DNA from: Saprospiraceae bacterium
GTDB lineage: Bacteria > Bacteroidota > Bacteroidia > Chitinophagales > Saprospiraceae
DNA length: 7,485 nt
Direction: 5' to 3'
NCBI GenBank assembly: GCA_013002625.1
Contig: JABDJE010000083.1
Span: 1 to 7,485 of the forward strand
A program made the position numbers and the translations under genes. Positions 1-5,397 of this stretch are shown here, in pieces. Within the stretch, counting starts at the first letter, position 1. The number at the start of each line of letters is the position of its first letter. The notes beneath the pieces were generated by a model that was not told the DNA's origin, searched no databases, and saw only the letters and a list, made by a program, of their open reading frames with translations.

Positions 1-935
1 GTTCAGCACATCCTGGCGAATTGTATATTATGAAATCAGGTGGCACAATGGAAAGAGCAACCGACCATAATGAATGGCTTGGTGAGCGAAAGCTGGCTCA
101 ACAAGAACTTATAAGGTATAAAGCATCGGATGGGTTGGAAATTGAAGGTATTCTCATATATCCTCTTGATTACGTGGAAGGCGAACAATATCCTGTCATT
201 CATTATGTGCACGGCGGACCTGAGTCTCATGTGGATAATGCCTGGATTACTGGCTACTCTCAACCCGGACAGGTGGCTGCAACCAAAGGAATGGCTGTAT
301 TCTATCCTAACTACCGAGGCAGCACAGGAAGAGGTTATGACTTTGTTATGACAAGTCAGCGTGATCCTGCAGGCAAAGAATTTGATGATATTGTTGATGG
401 CTCAAAGCACCTTATTGAAATGGGAATATCAGATCCTGAAAAGGTTGGTGTTACAGGAGGGTCATATGGGGGTTATGCCACAGGATGGATGTCAACCCGC
501 TACAGCGATCATTTTGCTGCGGGAGTAATGTTTGTTGGTATAAGCAATAAAGTATCTAAATGGGGCACAACAGACATTCCAATGGAAGAATATCTGGTGC
601 ATGCACGTAAATGGATTTGGGAGGATTATGAATTCTTTCTAAAGCGAAGTCCTGTTTATTATGCAGATCAATGCGAAACGCCTTTATTAATCATGCATGG
701 AGCGGATGACCCACGTGTGCATCCGTCACAATCGATGGAGCTATATCGACATGTGAAAGTACGTACGGATACGCCGGTTTCACTCGTGTTCTATCCTGGA
801 GAAGGCCATGGTAATCGTAATGCAACAGCAAGGTTGGATTATAATATTCGCTCATTAAGATGGTTTGAAAAATATCTTCAAGATAAGGATGTCGATGTCG
901 ATGCACCTGTTGCCGTCGAAGTTGAGAAGCCTTAG
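1..935 (+). CDS. S9 family peptidase (prolyl oligopeptidase/DPP type), C-terminal catalytic domain, 5' end outside window
   Basis: This is a serine exopeptidase or oligopeptidase of the alpha/beta-hydrolase fold, a family that trims peptides, often after proline or alanine. The frame is open to the left edge (first full codon at base 3, reading SAHPGEL), so the TTG at 21 and the ATG at 30 are internal codons. The N-terminal beta-propeller that gates the active site in this family lies outside. Seen here are the HGGP oxyanion motif (bases about 204-215), NYRGSTGRG, the nucleophile elbow GGSYGG with Ser at 462-464, the acid region HGADDPRVH with the Asp pair at 705-710 (hand alignment to DPP-IV favours the second Asp), and the catalytic His of GEGHGN at 807-809. 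The triad is complete and the domain ends normally, followed by a short acidic tail rich in Val and Asp. No signal peptide can be judged. Homologues are often periplasmic, but that is inference. It is transcribed away from the rest and ends at a terminator. Confidence 0.93.
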   Translation, partial: SAHPGELYIMKSGGTMERATDHNEWLGERKLAQQELIRYKASDGLEIEGILIYPLDYVEGEQYPVIHYVHGGPESHVDNAWITGYSQPGQVAATKGMAVFYPNYRGSTGRGYDFVMTSQRDPAGKEFDDIVDGSKHLIEMGISDPEKVGVTGGSYGGYATGWMSTRYSDHFAAGVMFVGISNKVSKWGTTDIPMEEYLVHARKWIWEDYEFFLKRSPVYYADQCETPLLIMHGADDPRVHPSQSMELYRHVKVRTDTPVSLVFYPGEGHGNRNATARLDYNIRSLRWFEKYLQDKDVDVDAPVAVEVEKP

Positions 936-940
936 TACAT

Positions 941-962
941 AGCGTTATAATAGTATTACGCT
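941..962 (+). other. Small imperfect hairpin just after the S9 peptidase stop
   Basis: The arms AGCGT-t-ATA and TAT-t-ACGCT pair over eight base pairs with one T-T mismatch and a four-base loop. The hairpin begins six bases after the TAG stop. It has no T-run behind it, so alone it is not a typical terminator. It may stabilise the 3' end of the transcript or be chance. Confidence 0.35.
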
Positions 963-982
963 GTTCAAAAGAGCATCGCATG

Positions 983-1017
983 AAGGATTATTTCTGGAAG
1001 AGGAATAATCCTTTTTT
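983..1017 (+). terminator. Intrinsic terminator of the S9 peptidase gene
   Basis: Perfect 10-base arms AAGGATTATT (983-992) and AATAATCCTT (1004-1013) extend inward by one G-T and two Watson-Crick pairs, leaving the five-base loop GGAAG. Six T residues (1012-1017) follow on the plus strand, partly within the stem. The stem also forms on the minus strand, but no T-run follows in that direction, so it should act mainly on plus-strand transcription. Confidence 0.82.
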
Positions 1018-1039
1018 AATTTAATAAAAACTAAAAGAT

Positions 1040-1588
1040 CTAATCCAAATTCAATTGCCAAGAAATACCAAATTGATCTTCTACCCAGCCAAACCTTTGG
1101 CTGAAGCCATAATTGTCAAGCGGCATCATCACCTGACCATCTTTAGATAATTGCTCAAACAAGCTTTCCTGCTCTTGGGCATTTTGACATTTAACAAACA
1201 TCGAAACCGCAGGGGAGAAGTCCCATTCGTGTTTGATGAAACTATCACTGCAAAGGATGTCTTTTCCGTTAAGATTAAATTTGGCAAGCATGATACTGCC
1301 TTCAGGTGCGGGAACTTCGCTGCCGTATCGCTGGACTTCCAATACCTTGGAGTTATCGAACAGATTAACGTAAAAGTTCATAGCTTCCTCAGCATTGTTT
1401 TCTTGAAAGGTCAGAAAAGTGGTAATGGCATTTTCTGTTTTTGACTTTTCATTGGCAAGCGACGCTTTTAAACTATCGATTTCAATTTTCAGTTTTTCAT
1501 TTTCAGAAGAGATGGCGTTCGATTGATTCAAATCCGAACAAGCAGTCATCGTTAAACATATAATCAGAATACCTATTATATTTTTCAT
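1040..1588 (-). CDS. Lipoprotein with coiled coil and PhnB-like VOC domain
   Basis: The 182-residue product starts with a lipoprotein signal: Lys2, a hydrophobic core, then MTAC with the acylated Cys at 17. The mature N-terminus reads CSDLNQ. Residues about 28-52 are rich in Glu, Lys and Leu and look like a short coiled-coil stalk. From about residue 55 the protein matches the PhnB / 3-demethylubiquinone methyltransferase-like branch of the VOC superfamily: TTFLTFQENNAEEAMNFYVN at the start, an LFDNSKV segment, and FGWVEDQFGISWQLNL at the end. PhnB-like proteins are usually soluble and cytoplasmic and mostly lack a proven reaction, so no substrate is proposed. The signal places this one outside the inner membrane. 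It lies 60 bases downstream of the VOC gene on the same strand and may be the last gene of the araC unit. The start is the only one that gives a complete signal peptide. Confidence 0.85.
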   Translation of the reverse strand: MKNIIGILIICLTMTACSDLNQSNAISSENEKLKIEIDSLKASLANEKSKTENAITTFLTFQENNAEEAMNFYVNLFDNSKVLEVQRYGSEVPAPEGSIMLAKFNLNGKDILCSDSFIKHEWDFSPAVSMFVKCQNAQEQESLFEQLSKDGQVMMPLDNYGFSQRFGWVEDQFGISWQLNLD

Positions 1589-1645
1589 TTGAGAATTTTT
1601 CGTTTCTAAAAAAGCAAGCGTTTAAAATAGAAATTATATTACCTG

Positions 1646-1657
1646 GGGCTATAGCCC
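1646..1657. repeat. 12-bp perfect palindrome over the VOC stop codon
   Basis: GGGCTATAGCCC reads the same on both strands and contains the TAG stop of the 131-residue VOC gene (1649-1651). No T-run follows on the minus strand, so terminator function is not supported. It may be chance created by the Gly-Leu-stop codons. Confidence 0.3.
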
Positions 1658-2044
1658 TTGTACAAGTTGTATGTTATTGCCGCACGTGTCATCAAAAACG
1701 GCAACTTTCACTGTACCCATTTCTGTGGGCTGCATACTGAACTCTACGCCAAGATCCTTTAGCCTCTCATATTCAGTATCTACATTTTGAACATCAAATT
1801 GTGTCCATGGAATACCAGCGTCTTTTAAGGCCTCTTGAAAAACCTTACAAGGTTCAAAGTGATTGGGGCCGGGCTCTAAAGATAATTCAGGTCCATCTTG
1901 CCAGTCTTTTGAAACTATGGTTAACCATCTGTTTCCGCCGCCTACGGGAATATCCCTTTTTTTAATAAAGCCTAATTTCTCAGTATAAAATGCCAATGCT
2001 TTTGCCTGGTCTCGAACGGGGATGCTTATCACTGTTGCTTTCAT
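1649..2044 (-). CDS. VOC (glyoxalase/bleomycin-resistance-like) family protein
   Basis: This 131-residue single-domain protein has two beta-alpha-beta-beta-beta modules. The first opens with TVISIPVRDQAKALAFYTEK followed by LGF; the second has YERLKDLGVEF and ends with VAVFDDTCGNNIQLVQ. It resembles a common bacterial VOC group with conserved GPELSLEP and FDDTCGN segments, found as stand-alone soluble proteins of unknown substrate. By hand alignment the places that hold metal-binding His/Glu in glyoxalase I or FosA carry Val5, Trp80 and Gln126, so a classical metal-dependent reaction is doubtful. The start lies nine bases after the araC stop, with the A/C-rich spacer ttacaacct and no Shine-Dalgarno sequence, which argues for translation from a shared transcript. 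The tight pairing with the AraC gene suggests it is that regulator's main target. No signal peptide is present, so it is cytoplasmic. Confidence 0.9.
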   Translation of the reverse strand: MKATVISIPVRDQAKALAFYTEKLGFIKKRDIPVGGGNRWLTIVSKDWQDGPELSLEPGPNHFEPCKVFQEALKDAGIPWTQFDVQNVDTEYERLKDLGVEFSMQPTEMGTVKVAVFDDTCGNNIQLVQGL

Positions 2045-2053
2045 AGGTTGTAA

Positions 2054-2479
2054 TTATTTAAGAGTTAAAGGTCGGGAATTGGGATGTATGCAGTTTCTTG
2101 AAAGTTGCTTTTTTTTTTGAAATGCACTGGGTGCTATACCCGTTTTGGCTTTAAATAAGGAACTGAATGAGCCTAGGCTTTCAAAGCCGACAGCAAAGCA
2201 TGTTTGGGTAACTGACATTCCATTTTTCAACTTTTCTTTTGATTTCTCGATGCGTATATCTGTTAAGTATTGCCTTGGCGTAATTCCATAATATTTTTTA
2301 AACAGGCGCAGTAGATGATGTTTGGAAACAAAATGATTATTGGAAAGTGAATCCAGATTTAAATTGTCTTGATAATTGTTTTCAATGAATTTTCGCACGC
2401 CTTTAATAATATCAATTTGGACGTTGTTGGCGTAAACGAGGCGGCGTATTTTTTCTAGTTCTTTTTTGTAAAATGTCAT
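2054..2479 (-). CDS. AraC-family transcriptional regulator, stand-alone DNA-binding domain
   Basis: The 141-residue product carries the two helix-turn-helix motifs of the AraC/XylS family. The first spans about residues 41-62 (LDSLSNNHFVSKHHLLRLFK); the second spans about residues 89-121, with the family signature VGFESLGSFSSLFKAKTGIAPSAF. The linker YYGITPRQYLTDIRIEKSK is also typical. Full-length family members are about 290 residues with an N-terminal ligand-binding domain. Here only about 25 residues of charged helix precede the DNA-binding core, so no effector pocket is visible. In-frame codons upstream of the ATG contain no standard start before a TGA stop, so the short length is real. 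An AGAAG sequence sits about ten bases upstream of the ATG and may serve as a ribosome site. It is the first gene of the unit with the VOC gene and probably controls it and itself. The basic tail after residue 121 is variable. Confidence 0.92.
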   Translation of the reverse strand: MTFYKKELEKIRRLVYANNVQIDIIKGVRKFIENNYQDNLNLDSLSNNHFVSKHHLLRLFKKYYGITPRQYLTDIRIEKSKEKLKNGMSVTQTCFAVGFESLGSFSSLFKAKTGIAPSAFQKKKQLSRNCIHPNSRPLTLK

Positions 2480-2510
2480 ATCATGGTCTTCTCTTATTGC
2501 CTGGTATGAT

Positions 2511-2539
2511 CAATTTGGCTATGGATGTGTGCCAAATTG
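2511..2539. promoter_or_regulatory. 9+9 bp inverted repeat in the araC leader (candidate operator)
   Basis: CAATTTGGC (2511-2519) and GCCAAATTG (2531-2539) are exact reverse complements separated by 11 bases. The nearer arm ends 31 bases upstream of the araC start codon. No T-run follows on either strand, which argues against a terminator. The centre-to-centre spacing of 20 bases, about two helical turns, suits a dimeric regulator. An RNA hairpin in the leader is the alternative. Confidence 0.5.
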
Positions 2540-2595
2540 GACAGTTGGTTGTAATTACTAAAATAAGAATAATCGTAATAGCTATCTCGACTTCA

Positions 2596-3174
2596 TTAAA
2601 AGGGTGAATTAATTTGACCACAATAAATCGAATTAATTTGCGGTGGAATATTATAATATAAGTCGTTACCCTCTAAAACCAATTCCGCTCGGTTGCCGCC
2701 TCTGTTATTATGCCATGGCGAAGGGGTCGTTTGATAAAATATGGCTACGACATAAAACAAACATTCTTCTTCCGGCTTAAGTATTCTGCTGAAGCTGGTC
2801 GGCTTATCCAAAGAGGCCAACTTCGTAATACCATAGCTGAATAGATCTTGCTTCTCCAGAGTCATGGTGTCTGGAGGCAGAAATAATTTCATAAAAGTGT
2901 CAGGTGATTGCGGAATAGCAACTGAATCTGCAGAAAAGTTAAGGGCAATTTCAAAAGGTTTTTCAGTTGCATTAATTATACGTGAAAAGAAAACCAGGTA
3001 ACTGTAATTATAATGTTGGGTCACAGGGGCAGGATAGGGGCCTCCTTTCGGATAACTGTTCTGAATTGATATTCCATTATGCTCGTATGTGCTATACCAA
3101 TTTGTGTCTGTCTCTTGTCCATTGAGGCAGAATCTCAAAATTATAAATAGCAATACTGGAAAGGATTTTCTCAT
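2596..3174 (-). CDS. Secreted protein of unknown function
   Basis: I do not recognise this 192-residue protein as a named family. It begins with a signal peptide: Arg2-Lys3, a hydrophobic stretch to about residue 17 interrupted by Arg14, and a likely cleavage near NGQ (18-20), an ending common for exported Bacteroidota proteins. There is no lipobox, so it is probably soluble in the periplasm or secreted. The mature part is rich in aromatic residues and alternating hydrophobics (YSYLVFFSRI, EIALNFSADS, LFYVVAIFYQ), suggesting an all-beta fold, with a Gly-Pro-Tyr rich segment YPKGGPYPAP near residues 41-50. Two cysteines (about 138 and 185) could form a disulfide outside the cytoplasm. It lies 53 bases after a VOC gene and 116 bases before araC on the same strand, so co-transcription with the former is possible. 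No function is proposed. Confidence 0.75.
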   Translation of the reverse strand: MRKSFPVLLFIILRFCLNGQETDTNWYSTYEHNGISIQNSYPKGGPYPAPVTQHYNYSYLVFFSRIINATEKPFEIALNFSADSVAIPQSPDTFMKLFLPPDTMTLEKQDLFSYGITKLASLDKPTSFSRILKPEEECLFYVVAIFYQTTPSPWHNNRGGNRAELVLEGNDLYYNIPPQINSIYCGQINSPF

Positions 3175-3177
3175 TTC

Positions 3178-3193
3178 AATATGTGTTCATATT
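3178..3193 (-). other. Short AT-rich hairpin just upstream of the secreted-protein start
   Basis: AATATG and CATATT pair around a TGTT loop, ending three bases before the ATG on the minus strand. It could partly mask the start codon region, but six AT-rich pairs are weak and may be chance. Confidence 0.2.
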
Positions 3194-3227
3194 CCAATCT
3201 TAAGCACAATACGCTCAAATTAAATTC

Positions 3228-3626
3228 TTAATAGTTCTCCTGAAAAAATCCCAAAATTAAACCGTTGGGTTCGTAAACGTAGAAACTGCGATGACCCCAG
3301 GGTTGGTCTTTAATTTCTTGTTTGAATGGAATTCCGATTGCTTTATACTTTTCGAATAGTTCATCAATATTGTCAACCTGAATTCCCATAAAGACACCTT
3401 GGGGGATCCGATAATCCAAGCCTGAGTATCTTTTATTTACATCTTTAGGACGTAAGAGAATTTCTATTAATCCCTTTCCGACTTTGAATAGAGCACCTTT
3501 GTCATCATCACTGCGATCCCAGTGGTGTTCGAGAGCAAAATTCATTTTGTCCTTGTAAAAATTAAATGTGATGTTATAATAATCAGTAAAGTAAGTGAAT
3601 CGGAAACTGCCTTCATTTGCTTTCAT
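3228..3626 (-). CDS. VOC (glyoxalase-like) family protein
   Basis: This 132-residue single-domain VOC protein is distinct from the other two in the window. Module one runs from FRFTYFTDYYNITFNFYKDK to GLIEILLRP; module two from GVFMGIQVDNIDELFEKYKA through QPWGHRSFYVYEPNGLILGF. The PWGHRSFYV and EPNGL segments are typical of stand-alone VOC proteins often labelled glyoxalase or bleomycin-resistance-like. The last metal-ligand position, normally Glu after the DGN turn, is Gly126 here, and no His aligns with the first ligand position, so metal catalysis is doubtful. No signal peptide is present, so it is cytoplasmic. It starts 163 bases from the divergent sugar porter gene and is the first gene of the minus-strand run, followed 53 bases later by the secreted unknown. 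The residues before the first strand are few, as usual, which supports the chosen ATG. Confidence 0.88.
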   Translation of the reverse strand: MKANEGSFRFTYFTDYYNITFNFYKDKMNFALEHHWDRSDDDKGALFKVGKGLIEILLRPKDVNKRYSGLDYRIPQGVFMGIQVDNIDELFEKYKAIGIPFKQEIKDQPWGHRSFYVYEPNGLILGFFQENY

Positions 3627-3789
3627 TGTATTGAGGTATTACGAAGTCGAAAGATTTGATTTCTGTGAATGAGATTTTAAAGTCTAATATCAATGAACCT
3701 AAAAATATTTATACCTTGTCACGGTTTTTTGATGGAGGTTAAATTCGCTTTTCCTCCAGTTGTCTAATTGATAAAGATAAACTATTTCG
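3627..3789. promoter_or_regulatory. Divergent intergenic region between VOC gene and sugar porter gene
   Basis: This is the longest gap in the window and must hold promoters for both directions unless they lie inside the genes. I found no exact match to the Bacteroidota -7 element TAnnTTTG; the nearest on the plus strand is TACCTTG at 3712-3718, one T short. An inverted repeat lies within it (separate entry). The porter start has only A/G-rich AAAGATAAA upstream as a possible ribosome site. Confidence 0.5.
3733..3758 (+). promoter_or_regulatory. Inverted repeat TGGAGG-N14-CCTCCA in the porter leader
   Basis: TGGAGG (3733-3738) and CCTCCA (3753-3758) are exact reverse complements with a 14-base AT-rich spacer, ending 31 bases before the porter ATG. 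It could be an operator or a leader hairpin. The GGAGG would make a good ribosome site, but no start codon lies at a suitable distance behind it. Confidence 0.35.
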
Positions 3790-5328
3790 ATGTCCGGAAG
3801 ATTGCTTTTTTTAGCTTTTGTTGTTTCCTTGGGCGGTTTCTTATTTGGCTTTGACGCCGGGATTATTTCTGGGGTGATGTCTTATGCTGGACCGGAATTC
3901 AATCTGAATGATATCCAGACAGGTTGGGTTGTGAGTTCTCCTTCATTTTCAGCGATGTTGGCCATGTTGGTGGCTGGAAGGCTAAGCGATATTATTGGAA
4001 GGAAAAGGATTTTGATTGGCGTGGCATTTTTATATGCCTTATCAGCTATTATGTCTGCCTATGCGAATTCTTATGAGATGCTTTATATCGCCAGAATGAT
4101 TGGTGGCCTTGCATTTGGTTCAGCTTTGATTTTGGCACCAACCTATATCGCTGAAATATCTACCTCCGAAAACAGAGGCAAGCTTGTATCTATCCAGCAG
4201 TTGAATATTGTTTTAGGATTTTTTGCAGCATTCTTAAGTAATTACCTATTTAATAAATATAACACAACGGGCGCTTCATTTTTAAATGATGCAAATGTAT
4301 GGCGTTGGATGCTTGGCGTAGAAATGGGGCCTGCTGTATTATATTTTATATTATTGTTTTTTGTCCCTAGAAGCCCTCGTTGGTTATACGCCAAAGGCCA
4401 TGTGCGTGAAGCCAAGAATATATTAAATAAGATACACGGAGAAGGAACGGCTGAAGAGGAAAGTAAAGCAATAGAAGAGAATATAAGGCTCTCAGAGATG
4501 GCCTCTGAAGTACGTATAAAAGACCTCTTAAAACCCGCTTTACGATATATAATGATTGTAGGTTTGGTTATTGGTGTCTTGCAGCAAATCTCAGGAATCA
4601 ATGCTATTTACTTTTATGCCACTTCTATATTCAAGCAAACAGGAATTGGAACGGATGCTTCGTTTGCATCCGGCATATTGCTAAGCAGCGTTACCGTGAT
4701 CTTTACCATTGTCGCTATTGTGCTGATAGATAGAATGGGTAGAAGGCCTTTACTCCTTTTGGGTATAGCCGGAATTGCTATTAGTTTATTCTTGTGTGCC
4801 TATGGGTTTAATCAGGCGACCTATGAACTGACTTCTGCAGAAATACAAACATTGGATAATATTGATCAAAGCAAACTGGAAGCTGTGGCAGGCAAAGTTT
4901 ATTCAAATGACCTCGAATTCAAAAACGAAATGAAGGCTGTCCTGGGGAATCAGATATATGCAAAGCATGAAGGCCCAATCCTGGAGCTTGCAACCGATAT
5001 CAATGCACTTTTGGTGTTGATTGGCATCCTTGGCTTTATTGCCTGTTTTGCATTTTCTTTGGGACCTGTAATGTGGGTGCTCCTGTCTGAATTATTTCCG
5101 CTGAAATATAGGGGCCTGGCTATCGGTGTGATAGGTTTTGTCAACTCCTTCGTCAGTTGGCTTATTCAACAAATATTTCCGTGGGAGCTCTCCAATTTAG
5201 GAAACGCGCTGACCTTCTTTCTTTTTGCACTTGTTGCCTTGATTGGCTTCTTTATCCTATTGAGAATTTTACCAGAAACGAAGGGTAAATCATTGGAGCA
5301 AATCGAACAGGAACTTGTAAGAGCATAG
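3790..5328 (+). CDS. MFS sugar porter, probable monosaccharide:H+ symporter (XylE/GLUT type)
   Basis: This 512-residue inner-membrane transporter has twelve predicted helices and the sugar-porter signatures: GGFLFGFDAGIISG in helix 1, RLSDIIGRKR (65-74), PRSPRWL (193-199), QQISGINAIYFYA (265-277), DRMGRRP (314-320), the GPVMWVLLSELFP segment (425-437) and PETKGKSLEQIE at the end. Asp22 in helix 1 corresponds to XylE Asp27, which couples transport to protons and is Asn in the passive GLUTs; this favours symport. Gln137, Gln265-Gln266, Asn271 and Trp429 match known sugar-contact positions. XylE is about 490 residues; this protein has about 60 extra residues (341-402) between helices 9 and 10, on the periplasmic side. 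A stop codon lies 12 bases upstream of the ATG, with no other start between, so the start is secure. It converges on the GH16 gene, so glucose or short glucan products are plausible cargo, but the exact sugar is not shown. Confidence 0.93.
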   Translation: MSGRLLFLAFVVSLGGFLFGFDAGIISGVMSYAGPEFNLNDIQTGWVVSSPSFSAMLAMLVAGRLSDIIGRKRILIGVAFLYALSAIMSAYANSYEMLYIARMIGGLAFGSALILAPTYIAEISTSENRGKLVSIQQLNIVLGFFAAFLSNYLFNKYNTTGASFLNDANVWRWMLGVEMGPAVLYFILLFFVPRSPRWLYAKGHVREAKNILNKIHGEGTAEEESKAIEENIRLSEMASEVRIKDLLKPALRYIMIVGLVIGVLQQISGINAIYFYATSIFKQTGIGTDASFASGILLSSVTVIFTIVAIVLIDRMGRRPLLLLGIAGIAISLFLCAYGFNQATYELTSAEIQTLDNIDQSKLEAVAGKVYSNDLEFKNEMKAVLGNQIYAKHEGPILELATDINALLVLIGILGFIACFAFSLGPVMWVLLSELFPLKYRGLAIGVIGFVNSFVSWLIQQIFPWELSNLGNALTFFLFALVALIGFFILLRILPETKGKSLEQIEQELVRA

Positions 5329-5343
5329 TGATTGATCACTGCT
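5322..5343. repeat. Near-palindrome at the porter stop codon
   Basis: AGTGAT-TG-ATCACT (5327-5340) overlaps the TAG stop, and flanking AGC and GCT could pair if a two-base AT bulge is allowed. It is the only symmetric element between the convergent porter and GH16 genes. No T-run follows in either direction, so terminator function is weakly supported. The rest of the 69-base gap shows nothing clear. Confidence 0.25.
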
Positions 5344-5397
5344 AGAATTATCAGGAAAACATCAATGATTGTAGCTCTGTGAAGTATTCTATTTCAT

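Noticed and set aside
21..32. TTG at 21 or ATG at 30 as the start of the S9 peptidase gene
   Set aside because: The frame is open to base 3 and the upstream residues SAHPGEL fit the family directly before LYIMKSGG, so the gene continues beyond the window.
1151..1444. 97-codon plus-strand open frame opposite the lipoprotein VOC gene
   Set aside because: Antisense to a well-supported coding region, with no domain signature; a reading-frame shadow.
2511..2539. The inverted repeat as a terminator for the secreted-protein gene
   Set aside because: No T-run follows the hairpin on the minus strand and the loop is long; an operator or leader element fits better.
1040..3626. The VOC genes as a dedicated bleomycin or fosfomycin resistance locus
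   Set aside because: The sequences lack the hallmark metal-ligand patterns and belong to generic VOC groups; assigning resistance would go beyond the evidence.
3734..3752. A small gene translated from the GGAGG at 3734
   Set aside because: No ATG, GTG or TTG occurs at a suitable distance behind it, and no short open frame with support follows.
4242..5144. Minus-strand open frames inside the sugar porter gene
   Set aside because: They are antisense to conserved transporter motifs and encode no recognisable domain.
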